The notes: a model not told the origin generated them from the sequence alone. 64,000 nucleotides of DNA from Eubacteriales bacterium (GCA_030537135.1 JAUNOP010000003.1:1-64000), one strand, 5' to 3'; positions 24,953 through 35,223 are shown, counted from the first letter of the stretch. Numbers and translations: made by a program.

Positions 24953-27423
24953 AAACAGTTACATCTACAGCTCTTGCAAATTTTAAGCAGAATAAGGGGA
25001 GAAATCTGCTTAGCGCAGTCGCCATTGCCCTTACGACCTTTCTGATTTTTGTGGTTCTGACAATTGGATTTGGCATGATCAGTACTCAGAAGGCAGCTGT
25101 GAATGAGTTTTATCCCACCTGGCATATAATGTATCGAAGTGTGCCAAAGGAGAAGGCAGACAGGCTCAGGCTCCATAGCAGCATAGAAGAAATGGGGCTT
25201 CGAGCTGATTTTGGACAGGCAGCTGCTGACAAGGCAACGATTTTGCTTTTATGCATGGACGATACAGCCCTGAAGCTTAATAAGATGGAGCTTGAGAGCG
25301 GAGATTTTCCAAAGAAGGAAAATGAAATTGTAGTATCTCAGGGGATTCTGGATGAGCTGGGAATCCAGGCAGATGTCGGAGATACGATTATAGTTCCCTA
25401 TCAGCTATATGAAAAGGGCAATACTCTGGGACTTTTGGAGACAGACGAATTTGTAATCAGCGGCTTTGTAAGCTCAGAGGATGAGAAGCAGGAAAATAAA
25501 GTATATGCAGCCCTGACCTCCATGTCCTATATGGAAAAGCATGTGCCAGAGGATATGCAGAAATTCAGGGTCATGCTTCGTATTGCAGATGCAGAGGAAA
25601 TGACAACAGATGAGATCAGCGGGCTTTCAAAGGAAATTGCAGGAGCCTTTGAAATTCCAGAAGCAAATATTGTAGAAAATTCCGAATATTTGTTTGCAAA
25701 TTATGTGGACCCTACATTTTATACAGGGATTGCTGTGCTAGTCCTTGTGGTAGTATTGGCGGGAATTCTGACCATTTATAGTATTTATTATGTGTCCATG
25801 ATTCCAAAGGTACAGGAGTATGGAAGGCTCAAGGCACTCGGAGCCACTAAAAAGCAGATTCGCCAGATAATATTTCGGGAGGGGATGCTTGTGACTCTTG
25901 CGGCTGCCGGTGCTGCTCTTGCAGTGAGTACCCTTGCCTCCCAGGGAATTTTGAAGCTTATGAGTACATTGTTTAAGGATTCTGGACAATATGCGAAAAT
26001 GCAGTATGAGGTTATCAAGGCCGGGAAAGTGCCGATACTGCATTTCTGGATTTATGCCCTTACATCAGCAGTGGTTCTTTTTACTGTGTACGTGTCTCTG
26101 ATAAAGCCCATGCATACAGCGGCAAGAGTGTCGCCAATAGAGGCCATGCGGTATCAGGGAGAGACTTGTGCAAGGAAAAAGAACCGCAAGGGCTATGAAA
26201 GCCTGAATCTTGTGCGTCTTACACTGGCAAATCTGTCCAGAAATAAAAAAAGGACGCTTATCACAGTGGCTACCCTCAGTGCTGTCGGCATTCTCTTTAT
26301 GGTCATGGCGACTGTCCTGAGCTGTGCTGACCCAAAGGAGATAGCAAGGAATGATATAGAAGCAGACTACAGGATTGAGGTGGCTACAGAGAGCGGAAAC
26401 CGCATGGTTCCGGAGAGAGACTGGAAAATCGTGCAGCAGAATAATCCCATGAATGAAGGCTTTTTGGAAAAGGTCGAGAGCATTCCAGGGGTTACTCAGG
26501 TCAGAATAAAGAAGAGCATGGATGCAGAGCTTCCGGATTATATTTATCCAGGAGAGGATACCTGCTGGATCTCCTCTATTACCGGGGTGGATGCTTCTTA
26601 TGCTCAACTGATAGAAAAGGGAGAGATGGAAGGAAGGGTTTCCTATGAGGAGCTGCAGAAAGGGGATAAGATTCTTATGAATGAGACCTTTCTTTATTGG
26701 TTCCCAGAGGTCAAGGCAGGAGATAAAATCCGAATGGTACTGTATAATGGAGAGAAGCCTGTAGAGCGAACCTTTGAGATAGGGGCAATTGGCTCTTATT
26801 CCAATGGCTTTCTGGGAAGCAGCTTTCTTCTTCCGGAGAGCGTACTGGATGAAATATCTGATTACAATCTTACCTATGCCTGTGATATTACAGTGGAGGA
26901 GACTGCAAAGCCGGAGGCCTATAAGGAGCTTGAGAGCCTCTGGAGAAATTCAGAAAACATGGAAGGCAAAAGCTATGAGGAATATAGGGAACTCTGGGAG
27001 GATTCCATGCAGATGGTTTCTATGGGAACTTATGCCTTTCTGTTTATCCTGGGAGGCATTGGAATTATGAATCTGGTAAATACCATGCTCAATAGTATTC
27101 ATATGAGAAGACGTGAGCTTGGAATGCTTCAGGCTATTGGCCTGTCCAGGAAGCAGATGAATCGGATGCTTCAGATGGAGGGAATGTTTTATACGTTTGG
27201 AACATTGGTGATTTCTCTGGGAATCGGAAGCGCAGCAGGCTATGGAGTGTTTCTCTATGCCAGAAATACGAGAATGCTGAATATCCAGGCTTATCATTAT
27301 CCACTTTGCCAGGCGATGCTTCTGACAGGGGCGGTGACAGCTCTTCAGATGCTTCTCACCTATGCTGTCACAGGAAGCCTGCGCAGGAGGAGCCTGATTG
27401 AGCAAATCAGGTATTCAGAATAG
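24949..27423 (+). CDS. FtsX-family ABC transporter permease
   Basis: 824 residues with about eight membrane spans in two FtsX blocks: one N-terminal span (~20-45), three at ~263-385, one at ~435-460, then three at ~690-815. The extracytoplasmic MacB-periplasmic-like regions are ~50-260 and ~465-690. KVQEYGRLKALGATKKQIRQ and RRRELGMLQAIGLSRKQMNR are the paired cytoplasmic coupling segments. Overlaps the ATPase gene by 4 bases. BceB-like exporters have ten spans, so the MacB/YtrF group fits better. Confidence 0.9.
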   Translation: MKTVTSTALANFKQNKGRNLLSAVAIALTTFLIFVVLTIGFGMISTQKAAVNEFYPTWHIMYRSVPKEKADRLRLHSSIEEMGLRADFGQAAADKATILLLCMDDTALKLNKMELESGDFPKKENEIVVSQGILDELGIQADVGDTIIVPYQLYEKGNTLGLLETDEFVISGFVSSEDEKQENKVYAALTSMSYMEKHVPEDMQKFRVMLRIADAEEMTTDEISGLSKEIAGAFEIPEANIVENSEYLFANYVDPTFYTGIAVLVLVVVLAGILTIYSIYYVSMIPKVQEYGRLKALGATKKQIRQIIFREGMLVTLAAAGAALAVSTLASQGILKLMSTLFKDSGQYAKMQYEVIKAGKVPILHFWIYALTSAVVLFTVYVSLIKPMHTAARVSPIEAMRYQGETCARKKNRKGYESLNLVRLTLANLSRNKKRTLITVATLSAVGILFMVMATVLSCADPKEIARNDIEADYRIEVATESGNRMVPERDWKIVQQNNPMNEGFLEKVESIPGVTQVRIKKSMDAELPDYIYPGEDTCWISSITGVDASYAQLIEKGEMEGRVSYEELQKGDKILMNETFLYWFPEVKAGDKIRMVLYNGEKPVERTFEIGAIGSYSNGFLGSSFLLPESVLDEISDYNLTYACDITVEETAKPEAYKELESLWRNSENMEGKSYEEYRELWEDSMQMVSMGTYAFLFILGGIGIMNLVNTMLNSIHMRRRELGMLQAIGLSRKQMNRMLQMEGMFYTFGTLVISLGIGSAAGYGVFLYARNTRMLNIQAYHYPLCQAMLLTGAVTALQMLLTYAVTGSLRRRSLIEQIRYSE

Positions 27424-27461
27424 ACTTGTGAAAATTCACAGTGGATATTTACTTATATATA

Positions 27462-27470
27462 TGGTAAAAT
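27462..27470 (+). promoter_or_regulatory. Extended -10 of the GH3/esterase operon
   Basis: TGGTAAAAT is an extended -10 with no clear -35. About 120 bases before the GH3 start, and the likely origin of the three-gene transcript. Confidence 0.4.
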
Positions 27471-27588
27471 AGCTAATAACTCATCTGAAATAATATAAAA
27501 TTGATTCTTTTGCACAAAGCAATGCCTGCTTTGTATGAAAAAAGCTAAATTCCCTTAACAAAAAAATGATAAGAATACGGAGGTTGTC

Positions 27589-30189
27589 ATGAAACTAAGA
27601 GAACGAGGATTTCCAGGACAAACAACACAGGAGGTTACAGAACGGGAAATTTTGCATAGACAGCTGTCGCGCCGTGCGGCAGCAGAGGGCTTTGTACTTC
27701 TGAAAAATGAGGACAGGCTTCTTCCCCTTCAGAAAGGAAGCAAAATTGGTCTTTATGGAGCTGGTGCAGTGAAAACCATCAAGGGAGGAACAGGATCCGG
27801 CGACGTGAATGAGAGAGACTGCGTCAATATTTACCAGGGCATGGTAAATGCAGGCTATGAGGTGACGAGCAGAGCCTGGCTTGAGGACTATGCAGAGATT
27901 TATATGCAGGCCAGATTAGAATGGAAGGACGAGATTTATAAGAAGCTGCCAAAATATAACGGCAACTTTTTTGAGGCTTATTCTTCGACACAATTTCAGA
28001 TGCCCTGCGGCTCCTCAATTGATGAGAAAGCGGCAGGAGCTGACGGAGCAGACACGGCTGTCTTTGTTCTGAGCCGCGTGACAGGAGAAAACGCAGACCG
28101 CCATGACACAGAGGGAGATTATTACATTACATCAGAGGAAAAGGCTCTGCTTCATCAGGTGGCAGCCTGTTACAAAAATGTGATTCTGGTTATCAACACA
28201 GGAGGACTCATTGACCTTGCATTTACAGAGGAATTCTCCAATATCAAAGCCATAATACAGTTTATGCAGGCCGGTCAGGAGGGCGGAAATGCTTTTGCAG
28301 ACATGCTTTCCGGTGCTGTGACACCGTCTGGCAAGCTGACAGATACCTGGGCGCTCAACTATAAGGATTATCCAAATGCAGCTTATTTCAGCTCTCAGAG
28401 CGGCGATGTCTATAAGGAGGAATATAGAGAGGGCATTTATGTCGGCTATCGCTATTTTGACACCTTTGATGTGCCGGTACGCTATTGCTTTGGCTATGGA
28501 CTTTCTTATACAGAGTTTGAATTGAGCGCAGGAGAGATTTCTGTGAAGGGAATGGGAACAAAAAAGCCTATGGCAGCTGTCCGGGTAAATATCAGGAACA
28601 TTGGTGATACCTATGCCGGCAAGGAGGTTGTTCAGATTTATGTTTCCTGTCCGCAGGCAGGAATGGAAAAGGAATTCCGCCGTCTGGCAGGCTTTGGAAA
28701 GAGCAGCCTGCTTGCGCCGGGAGAGGCAGAGAGCATGGAGATTTCTTTTTCCCTGAGCCAGCTTGCTTCCTATTGCGAGGAACGCTCTGCCTGGATTTTG
28801 GAGGCGGGAAGTTATGGAATCTGGGTGGGAAATTCCCTGAATTCGGCTGTACTGGAAGGAGCCTTTGAGCTGGATGAAACAGCTGTTCTGACTCAGTGCG
28901 GGCATATCTGCGAGAGGAAAGAGGCGCTTGAGGAGCTGCATGCAGATAGAGACAGGCTCTGCCGCAAGGAAGAGATATGGAAGGCACAAGCCAGGGAAAA
29001 AGCACTTCCTGTTGTCAGATTAAAGGCTTCCGAAATTCTTACAGAGACAATCAGCTATGCAGGACTTTCGGACAGGCTCCCCGGAAAAGCAGGAGAAATC
29101 ACAGAGAGTCTTTCTATTGACCAGTTGGTTGCTCTGGCAACAGGAGATCTTGTAAAGGGACAGGGAAGCGAGCTTGGCAGCGCGGGACAGACAGTTCCGG
29201 GGGCTGCGGCAGAGACTGCAGCAGCGGCAAGGATGGACCCATGGAAGGTGGCGAGCATTGTGCTGGCAGACGGCCCGGCAGGGCTTCGCCTGAGCAAAGC
29301 CTACCAGGTTATAAATAAAGAGATTGTGAAGGGAGATTTTCTGGATGCTCTTGAGGGAGGCTTTTTTGCACCTGAGAAGGAGAAAAGAGGAGAGACGTAT
29401 TATCAGTACTGCACGGCAATTCCGGTGGGAACTCTTCTGGCTCAGACCTGGAATACGGAACTTATAGAAGAAGTCGGAGAGATGATAGGCCATGAGATGG
29501 AGCTGTTCGGGGTAACTCTGTGGCTGGCTCCCGGTATGAACATTCACAGGAATCCTCTTTGCGGAAGAAACTTTGAATATTATTCAGAAGACCCGCTTCT
29601 CAGTGGTATTATGGCATCGGCCATGACCCTTGGCGTACAGAGAGTTCCGGGCTGCGGAACAACCATCAAGCATTTTGCCTGCAATAATCAGGAGGACAAT
29701 CGCATGGGTTCGGACAGCGTGCTTTCAGAGAGAACCCTGCGTGAGATCTATTTGAAGGGATTTGAGATTGCAGTGAAGAATGCGCAGCCAATGAGCATTA
29801 TGACCTCGTATAACCTGATTAATGGTGTTCATGCAGCGAACTGCTATGACATCTGTACAAAGGCTGCGCGTGATGAATGGGGATTTGCAGGAGCAATCAT
29901 GACAGACTGGACAACAACAACTAATTCCACAGCAGGAACTTGTACAGCGGCAGGCTGTATGCGCGCAGGCAATGATATGGTTATGCCGGGAGACCTCAGA
30001 GACCATGACTGTATCCGCAGGGAGCTTGAGGCAGGAACCCTGGATATTCGGGAATTGAAGCGCTGCGTGTGCAATACTGTCCGTGTTATTTTGCAGTCGA
30101 ATCAGTATGAGGGAGCCAGAAGCTATCTTGAGCTGTTTGAGGATTTAGGAGTTTATATGACAGCAGATAAATCGGGTGCAGTTAAATAA
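27589..30189 (+). CDS. GH3 beta-glucosidase-type enzyme with inverted domain order
   Basis: 866 residues without a signal peptide, so cytoplasmic. The C-terminal GH3 domain comes first (~20-250, AEGFVLLKNEDRLLPL), then a fibronectin-like domain (~320-420, GKEVVQIYVS...), then the catalytic (alpha/beta)8 domain (~530-850). The nucleophile is Asp773 in GAIMTDWTT, and KHFACNNQE is the substrate-binding Lys-His motif. This circularly permuted order is known from Ruminococcus and Butyrivibrio beta-glucosidases. Likely cleaves beta-gluco- or beta-xylo-oligosaccharides. Start follows ATACGGAGGTTGTC. First of three enzymes. Confidence 0.93.
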   Translation: MKLRERGFPGQTTQEVTEREILHRQLSRRAAAEGFVLLKNEDRLLPLQKGSKIGLYGAGAVKTIKGGTGSGDVNERDCVNIYQGMVNAGYEVTSRAWLEDYAEIYMQARLEWKDEIYKKLPKYNGNFFEAYSSTQFQMPCGSSIDEKAAGADGADTAVFVLSRVTGENADRHDTEGDYYITSEEKALLHQVAACYKNVILVINTGGLIDLAFTEEFSNIKAIIQFMQAGQEGGNAFADMLSGAVTPSGKLTDTWALNYKDYPNAAYFSSQSGDVYKEEYREGIYVGYRYFDTFDVPVRYCFGYGLSYTEFELSAGEISVKGMGTKKPMAAVRVNIRNIGDTYAGKEVVQIYVSCPQAGMEKEFRRLAGFGKSSLLAPGEAESMEISFSLSQLASYCEERSAWILEAGSYGIWVGNSLNSAVLEGAFELDETAVLTQCGHICERKEALEELHADRDRLCRKEEIWKAQAREKALPVVRLKASEILTETISYAGLSDRLPGKAGEITESLSIDQLVALATGDLVKGQGSELGSAGQTVPGAAAETAAAARMDPWKVASIVLADGPAGLRLSKAYQVINKEIVKGDFLDALEGGFFAPEKEKRGETYYQYCTAIPVGTLLAQTWNTELIEEVGEMIGHEMELFGVTLWLAPGMNIHRNPLCGRNFEYYSEDPLLSGIMASAMTLGVQRVPGCGTTIKHFACNNQEDNRMGSDSVLSERTLREIYLKGFEIAVKNAQPMSIMTSYNLINGVHAANCYDICTKAARDEWGFAGAIMTDWTTTTNSTAGTCTAAGCMRAGNDMVMPGDLRDHDCIRRELEAGTLDIRELKRCVCNTVRVILQSNQYEGARSYLELFEDLGVYMTADKSGAVK

Positions 30190-30245
30190 AGGGATAAACA
30201 GCATTTTACAGGATGCTTATAAAAATGCGAAAAAGGAGCAAAATT

Positions 30246-31082
30246 ATGGCGCTGATACAGGTGAATTTTATATCACAGTCTCTTATGAGAACAGTTCCCA
30301 TTCAGGTGATACTGCCGGTTGATAAGATTCTGTTTCCGGGAATGCAAAAGAGGGAGGATAAGCCCTTTAAGACGCTGTATCTTCTGCATGGAATCTTTGG
30401 AAATTATACGGACTGGGTGTGCGGCACCAATATTCAGAAATGGGCTGAGGAAAAGGATCTGGCAGTGGTGATGCCGTCAGGGGATAACATGTTCTATGTA
30501 GACCAGGAGGCAGGTCATACGTATTATGGTGAATTTGTCGGTAAAGAACTTGTGGAGATTACAAGGAAGATGTTTCCGCTTTCTCATAAAAGAGAGGATA
30601 CCTTTATTGCAGGACTGTCCATGGGCGGTTATGGGGCTATCAGAAATGGGCTGAAATATCATGATACCTTTGGATATGTTGCAGGACTGTCGTCTGCACT
30701 TATTACCTGTGGGCTTTTGGAGCGCACGAATGATGAGCCGGTATTTATTAACAGAAGGGATTTTGCAGAGAGTATTTTCGGAGACCTGACACTTGTGAAG
30801 GATAGCGATAAGGAACCAGAGTGGCTTGTCAGAAAGCTGAGAAATGAGAAAGCAGATTTTCCCAAAATGTATATGGCCTGCGGCACAGAGGACAGTCTGC
30901 TTGGAGTGAATCGAAGATTTCGGGATATTCTGAAGGAGGCACAGGTGGATTTGACTTACGAAGAGGCTCCTGGAGGACATGAGTGGGAATTCTGGAATCG
31001 CTATATTAAAAAGGTAGTGGACTGGCTTCCTGTAGGAGAGGATGCGCAGGCAGGAATAAACAGTGGAAATGTGGGAGTCTAA
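30246..31082 (+). CDS. CE1-type esterase, alpha/beta hydrolase
   Basis: 278 residues. Nucleophile Ser125 in GLSMGGYGA, oxyanion region LLHGIFGNYTDW, catalytic His in PGGHEWEFW. Resembles the S-formylglutathione hydrolase/esterase D family that includes acetyl-xylan and feruloyl esterases. No signal peptide. Start 30246 follows AAAAAGGAGC. Lies 57 bases after the GH3 gene, so removal of acyl decorations from imported oligosaccharides is a reasonable inference. Confidence 0.86.
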   Translation: MALIQVNFISQSLMRTVPIQVILPVDKILFPGMQKREDKPFKTLYLLHGIFGNYTDWVCGTNIQKWAEEKDLAVVMPSGDNMFYVDQEAGHTYYGEFVGKELVEITRKMFPLSHKREDTFIAGLSMGGYGAIRNGLKYHDTFGYVAGLSSALITCGLLERTNDEPVFINRRDFAESIFGDLTLVKDSDKEPEWLVRKLRNEKADFPKMYMACGTEDSLLGVNRRFRDILKEAQVDLTYEEAPGGHEWEFWNRYIKKVVDWLPVGEDAQAGINSGNVGV

Positions 31083-31098
31083 TGAAAGGATGCTGGGA

Positions 31099-32658
31099 AT
31101 GAATACACAGTTTATATGTAATGCAGACACAGCTCTGGCTCAAACAACAAAGGGAACAGTCAGAGGCTATGTTTATAATAATATTTCCATTTTTAAGGGA
31201 ATTCCCTATGCAAAGGCAAGGCGCTTCCATGCACCGGAACCAATGGACGCCTGGGAGGGAGTGCTGGAGACTACAAGCTATGGTTACGTGTGTCCTCTTC
31301 TTGACATGGGAAAGCCAAATGGAGAGCTTTTGGTTCCGCATCGCTACTGGATCATGAATGAGAACTGCCAGAACCTGAATGTATGGACGCCTGCCTGTGA
31401 CGGCAAGAAACGCCCTGTTCTTGTGTGGCTCCACGGGGGCGGCTATGAGGCTGGTTCAGCCATTGAGCAACTGGCATATGAGGGTGAAAATATGTGCCGC
31501 CTGGGCGATGTGGTTGTCGTATCAATCAATCACCGCCTGAATATTCTGGGCTACTTTGATTTATCGGATTTTGGAGAGGAGTATGCGAACTCTGGAAACG
31601 CGGGAGGAGACGACATTATAGCTGCCCTTCAGTGGGTGCATGACAATGTGTCAGGCTTTGGCGGAGACCCGGAGAATGTTACTGTCTTTGGCCAGTCAGG
31701 AGGAGGCGCAAAGGTCACGACCCTGCTTCAGACTCCGGCAGCAGACGGTCTGTATGCAAAGGGAATTAATATGAGCGGTGTTATTGGACCTGTTCTGGCA
31801 GACAGCAAGGGAAGCGGACGAGACTTGGCTGAAGCTGTGATGGCAGAGCTTAGTATCAGTGACGTAAGAGAGCTTGAGACAATCCCCTATGATGCTTTTG
31901 CAGCCGCCTATAAGAAGGTGAAGCCAGAGCTTGCCAGGGCAGGAAAATATGTGGGCTGTACTCCTCATCCGAATGCATTTTACAGAGGAACTCCCGATGA
32001 AAATGGTTTCCGAGAAGAGACAGCAGGGATTGCGCTTCTGGTTGGAACTGTGTATGGGGAGTTTTGCACTTTTGCTTCATCTCCTTATAATAAGCATACT
32101 ATGACTCGCGAGCAGGGAGCGGCAATGGTGCAGAGGGTTCTGGGAGAGAAGGCGGCAGAGGAGCTTCTGCCCCTCTATGAGTCAGCTTATCCTGAGAGGA
32201 ATCCGGTGGACCTGCTGTGCCTGGATTTTATATTCCGTATGCCGACGCAGAGCTATGTGAGACAGAGAAGCGCTCTCAATGACTGTACATATTCCTATTT
32301 GTTTAATCAGGATATGATGATAGATAATGGCCGCGCTCCCTGGCACTGCGCGGATATTCCATTTGTGTTTCATAACACAGAGCTGGTTCCTGTCACGCAG
32401 AAGGAGGGAGTGACCGATAGACTGGAAAAGCAGATTTTTGACAGTGTGATAGCCTTTGCGAGAACAGGAGATCCGAACAATTCCTCTATTCCACACTGGC
32501 CTGCAAGCACTCAGGATACAGAGCAAACCATGATTTTCGGGGAGAAAACCCACCTTCATGCAAACCATGACGCAGAGCTTCTTCCCCTATATGCGAAATA
32601 TATGGCGCCCATTTTTGCAAAACAGATGTCAGAGAGCAGCGATGATATTCAGCATTGA
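31099..32658 (+). CDS. Type B carboxylesterase
   Basis: 519 residues. Nucleophile Ser200 in FGQSGGGAKV, the oxyanion loop in WLHGGGYEAGS, Glu/His partners further on (HCADIPFVF). N-terminal TTKGTVRGYVYNNISIFKGI and PYAKARRF follow the family. Cytoplasmic. Start 31099 follows GAAAGGA; the frame opens at 31063 inside the preceding gene, without a site. Third of the GH3/CE1/esterase set. Substrate unknown. Confidence 0.9.
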   Translation: MNTQFICNADTALAQTTKGTVRGYVYNNISIFKGIPYAKARRFHAPEPMDAWEGVLETTSYGYVCPLLDMGKPNGELLVPHRYWIMNENCQNLNVWTPACDGKKRPVLVWLHGGGYEAGSAIEQLAYEGENMCRLGDVVVVSINHRLNILGYFDLSDFGEEYANSGNAGGDDIIAALQWVHDNVSGFGGDPENVTVFGQSGGGAKVTTLLQTPAADGLYAKGINMSGVIGPVLADSKGSGRDLAEAVMAELSISDVRELETIPYDAFAAAYKKVKPELARAGKYVGCTPHPNAFYRGTPDENGFREETAGIALLVGTVYGEFCTFASSPYNKHTMTREQGAAMVQRVLGEKAAEELLPLYESAYPERNPVDLLCLDFIFRMPTQSYVRQRSALNDCTYSYLFNQDMMIDNGRAPWHCADIPFVFHNTELVPVTQKEGVTDRLEKQIFDSVIAFARTGDPNNSSIPHWPASTQDTEQTMIFGEKTHLHANHDAELLPLYAKYMAPIFAKQMSESSDDIQH

Positions 32659-32667
32659 CAAAAAGAT

Positions 32668-32713
32668 TTCCCCTGTAAGGAGATACTTTGTGAGAAAGTG
32701 CCTTACAGGGGAA
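32668..32713 (-). terminator. Bidirectional hairpin between carboxylesterase and yjjB
   Basis: TTCCCCTGTAAGG / CCTTACAGGGGAA with a small inner stem. On the minus strand it is followed by ATCTTTTTG, so it terminates the yjjPB operon best. Confidence 0.8.
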
Positions 32714-32788
32714 GCTTTGTCTGCTGCGCATATAATCGGCACTTCTATGGTGCTGATTTGTTCTTCACTGAAATCATGATTGTGTATT

Positions 32789-33265
32789 TTACTGCTTTCT
32801 GGGCTGCAGAAGATGACCCATGAAATTTTTTCCGACATAGTAGATTCTCTTATAATAGGTTATGGTAGACACAATAACAAATCCAACGCTCATACCTACC
32901 AGAGTCAGCGCACAGTCTCTGGCGTTTGTTGCCATTGCAGAGGCGTCCTGCAGAAGAAAGCCAACCGCTGTGTTGTACAGCAAATCTCCGGGAATCAGAG
33001 GAATAATAGAAGGATACAAAAACACGGTTGACGGCATTTTCTGACGGGCTGCCATGATTTCTGCATACAGAGCTGCAAAAATGGAGGCAAGTACAGAGTA
33101 AATCAGTCTCTGGTCAGTAAGGCTAAGCACAAACAGATAAAAGCAGCGTGTGAGCGCCCCGCCAAGCGCAGCCCATAGCAGGTTCTTTTTTTCTATACGA
33201 AATACAATCCCAAAGCCAAGGGAAGCAAAAAAGGAAAGAATAATCAGCTTTACAGTTTCTACCAT
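32789..33265 (-). CDS. Threonine/serine exporter family, small (YjjB/DUF3815) subunit
   Basis: 158 residues, four to five membrane spans (LIILSFFASLGFGIVF, LIYSVLASIFAALYAEIMAA, VFLYPSIIPLIPGDLLYNTA). Matches the ThrE C-terminal half, which is a separate gene here. With the upstream gene it forms a ThrE-like or succinate/small-metabolite exporter (YjjPB in E. coli exports succinate). The start ATGG overlaps the yjjP stop by 7 bases. Confidence 0.88.
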   Translation of the reverse strand: MVETVKLIILSFFASLGFGIVFRIEKKNLLWAALGGALTRCFYLFVLSLTDQRLIYSVLASIFAALYAEIMAARQKMPSTVFLYPSIIPLIPGDLLYNTAVGFLLQDASAMATNARDCALTLVGMSVGFVIVSTITYYKRIYYVGKNFMGHLLQPRKQ

Positions 33266-34026
33266 TGTATTGTCCCTCCGAACATATAGATGCTGATAAC
33301 GAGTCCAAGCACAATTGCCACAGTTTCCAGAATGACCTTCAGAAATTCCAGAATTCCATTCATTTCATTGCCGCACAGGAGATTCCGCACAGAATTTACC
33401 AGAGGAACTCCAGGAATCATCATCATACTGTTTGTGATGACAATGGAAAAATAATGCTTTCCGAGACCGATTTTTACCAGAAATATCGCGAGCGTGCCTG
33501 CAATCCACATACAAAGAATGTTTGTGATGATGTGATTGAGCTGAGGCTTTGTCAGTACCCGGATAGTCCAGTATAAAACAACGGTTATAAGGTCAGCTGC
33601 TATGACATCAGAAATATTTCCGCCGAACATGGTACACAGACAGCTCATGGCAATCAGATAACCGATAATGACGGTGACAGTAGAGTATTCCTGAACAGTA
33701 CCAGCTTCATCAAGCAGTCCGGCCAGAGAAGCAGGGGCAGGAGTTTCGGAACAGACTCTTCTGGAAAGCTGATTAAAACGGCGCAGCTTTTCTAGGTGGA
33801 TGCCTGTGGAGGGGATAGAGAGATGCCGCGTCGCAGAGATATTGTCCGACGACTTGGCGCTGAGGATGATGGTGCTGCTAAGAGAAAAAATGCTGATGCT
33901 GCTTAGGTTATAGCTGAGGCAGACGCGGTTCATGGTGTCGTTCACGCGCTCCAGGTTTGCACCGGATTTGAGCATACAGCCGCCCAGATTCACAGCAAAG
34001 TCGAGTATGTACTCAAGGTCATTCAT
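33259..34026 (-). CDS. Threonine/serine exporter family, large (YjjP/DUF1212) subunit
   Basis: 255 residues. N-terminal cytoplasmic domain (CMLKSGANLERVNDTMNRVC is the family signature), then about five spans, including NSMMMIPGVPLVNSVRNLLC with Pro-Gly. Transcribed before yjjB on the minus strand. Start follows a GGAGGTATATTT segment. Substrate unproven. Confidence 0.9.
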   Translation of the reverse strand: MNDLEYILDFAVNLGGCMLKSGANLERVNDTMNRVCLSYNLSSISIFSLSSTIILSAKSSDNISATRHLSIPSTGIHLEKLRRFNQLSRRVCSETPAPASLAGLLDEAGTVQEYSTVTVIIGYLIAMSCLCTMFGGNISDVIAADLITVVLYWTIRVLTKPQLNHIITNILCMWIAGTLAIFLVKIGLGKHYFSIVITNSMMMIPGVPLVNSVRNLLCGNEMNGILEFLKVILETVAIVLGLVISIYMFGGTIQW

Positions 34027-34144
34027 AAATATACCTCCGTTTGATATTCACTCAGCCTATTATAAGACATTTGGAAGAGTTAGACAAGATTCGTATTTAC
34101 GCAGATTCAGAGAAATATATCTTAGCTGCGAACAGAAAGCAACC

Positions 34145-35071
34145 CTATGAGCGAACCGTAACACGGTACTCTCTTGGCGTGCAGCCGTTTTGCTGGCGGA
34201 ATTTGCGGATAAAATAGCTGGTGTTCTCAAAACCGCAGTCCAGGCTGATTTCCAGAATGGATTTTGTACTTTCCCGAAGAAGTGTGCAGGCGTGAGAGAG
34301 GCGTATGGAAATCAAATATTGAATAGGTGTGGTTCCTGTAATTTCCTTGAAAAAACGGCAGAGATACTGCGGATTGCAGGATACTGCTTCGGAAAGCTCC
34401 TTTAGGGACACTGGCTCTGCATAATGCTTTTCCATGTAGGAGACCAGCTTTTTGTACCGGTCGATTTTCTGACGGTCAGACTCAGAAAGAGAGGAGGCGG
34501 CAGGAAGAAGAAGCCCCCTGTCAGACAGGAACGTCACAAGCTCAAGAAGGCCAAGTTTGCAGGAAAAGTACCAGCCAGCTTGCTTTTTCAGGGACTTGTC
34601 TATGAGCCTTTTGATAATAGACAATACCTCCTCGTAATAAGGCTCATGGGAACGCATGACGCTTGGCAGAATTTTCTCATGGCGAATAAGAGGGGCTATG
34701 ACCTGCTCCTCCATTTCGTCAGGATAGGTGAACTCCAAAATTTTCGGGTCAAAGAGCAGCACATCATGAATGGTTCCACGGCCCTCTCCGGTAATCTGGT
34801 GAAGCTCCTCACCGTTGAGAAAGCACAGATCCCCCTCTTTTAGCACATATTCCTCTAAATTGATTTCAAAGAGATAGGTTCCCCTTACAATATATATAAT
34901 TTCAATGGTATGATGCCAGTGGCGTTCCACAAAAAAATGGTCAGGAAAGCTGCTTCCTTCCCCCACAAAAAAATGAATTCCTGAGATAGGATTTTCATTT
35001 GTGCCATGCTTGACATTCTCTTTTAAAGAGGCGTCCAGATTCATTTGCTGTCTCATCTCCTTTATGTACAT
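34145..35071 (-). CDS. AraC-family regulator with cupin sensor domain
   Basis: About 308 residues. The cupin-type N-terminal half holds HWHHTIEIIYIVRGTY and the sequence ending HQITGEGRG, which bind the effector. Two C-terminal helix-turn-helix motifs: VSLKELSEAVSCNPQYLCRF and ILEISLDCGFENTSYFIRKF. Divergent from the GH31/GH13 genes, which it most likely activates in response to an alpha-glucoside. Start is unclear: 35071 (ATG) is taken; a TTG at 35092 lies too close to the promoter; ATGs at 35056 and 35044 are also possible. Confidence 0.88.
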   Translation of the reverse strand: MYIKEMRQQMNLDASLKENVKHGTNENPISGIHFFVGEGSSFPDHFFVERHWHHTIEIIYIVRGTYLFEINLEEYVLKEGDLCFLNGEELHQITGEGRGTIHDVLLFDPKILEFTYPDEMEEQVIAPLIRHEKILPSVMRSHEPYYEEVLSIIKRLIDKSLKKQAGWYFSCKLGLLELVTFLSDRGLLLPAASSLSESDRQKIDRYKKLVSYMEKHYAEPVSLKELSEAVSCNPQYLCRFFKEITGTTPIQYLISIRLSHACTLLRESTKSILEISLDCGFENTSYFIRKFRQQNGCTPREYRVTVRS

Positions 35072-35112
35072 GTATTCTTTCTGTATCTGCAAAATGTCAA
35101 TATTGTGTTATT

Positions 35113-35141
35113 ATTATACAGAATAGTAGAAGAATATTCAA
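35113..35141 (-). promoter_or_regulatory. Promoter of the AraC-type regulator
   Basis: On the minus strand TTGAAT, 17-base spacer, TATAAT with extended TG (CTGTATAAT). Lies in the divergent gap next to the GH31 gene. Confidence 0.65.
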
Positions 35142-35223
35142 CAAAAACAGGATATCATGTTATTAACAATAAGGCCTCCTTCTGAGGAGACCGTCCTATT
35201 CGTTTAAATGCAGGAGGAAATTT

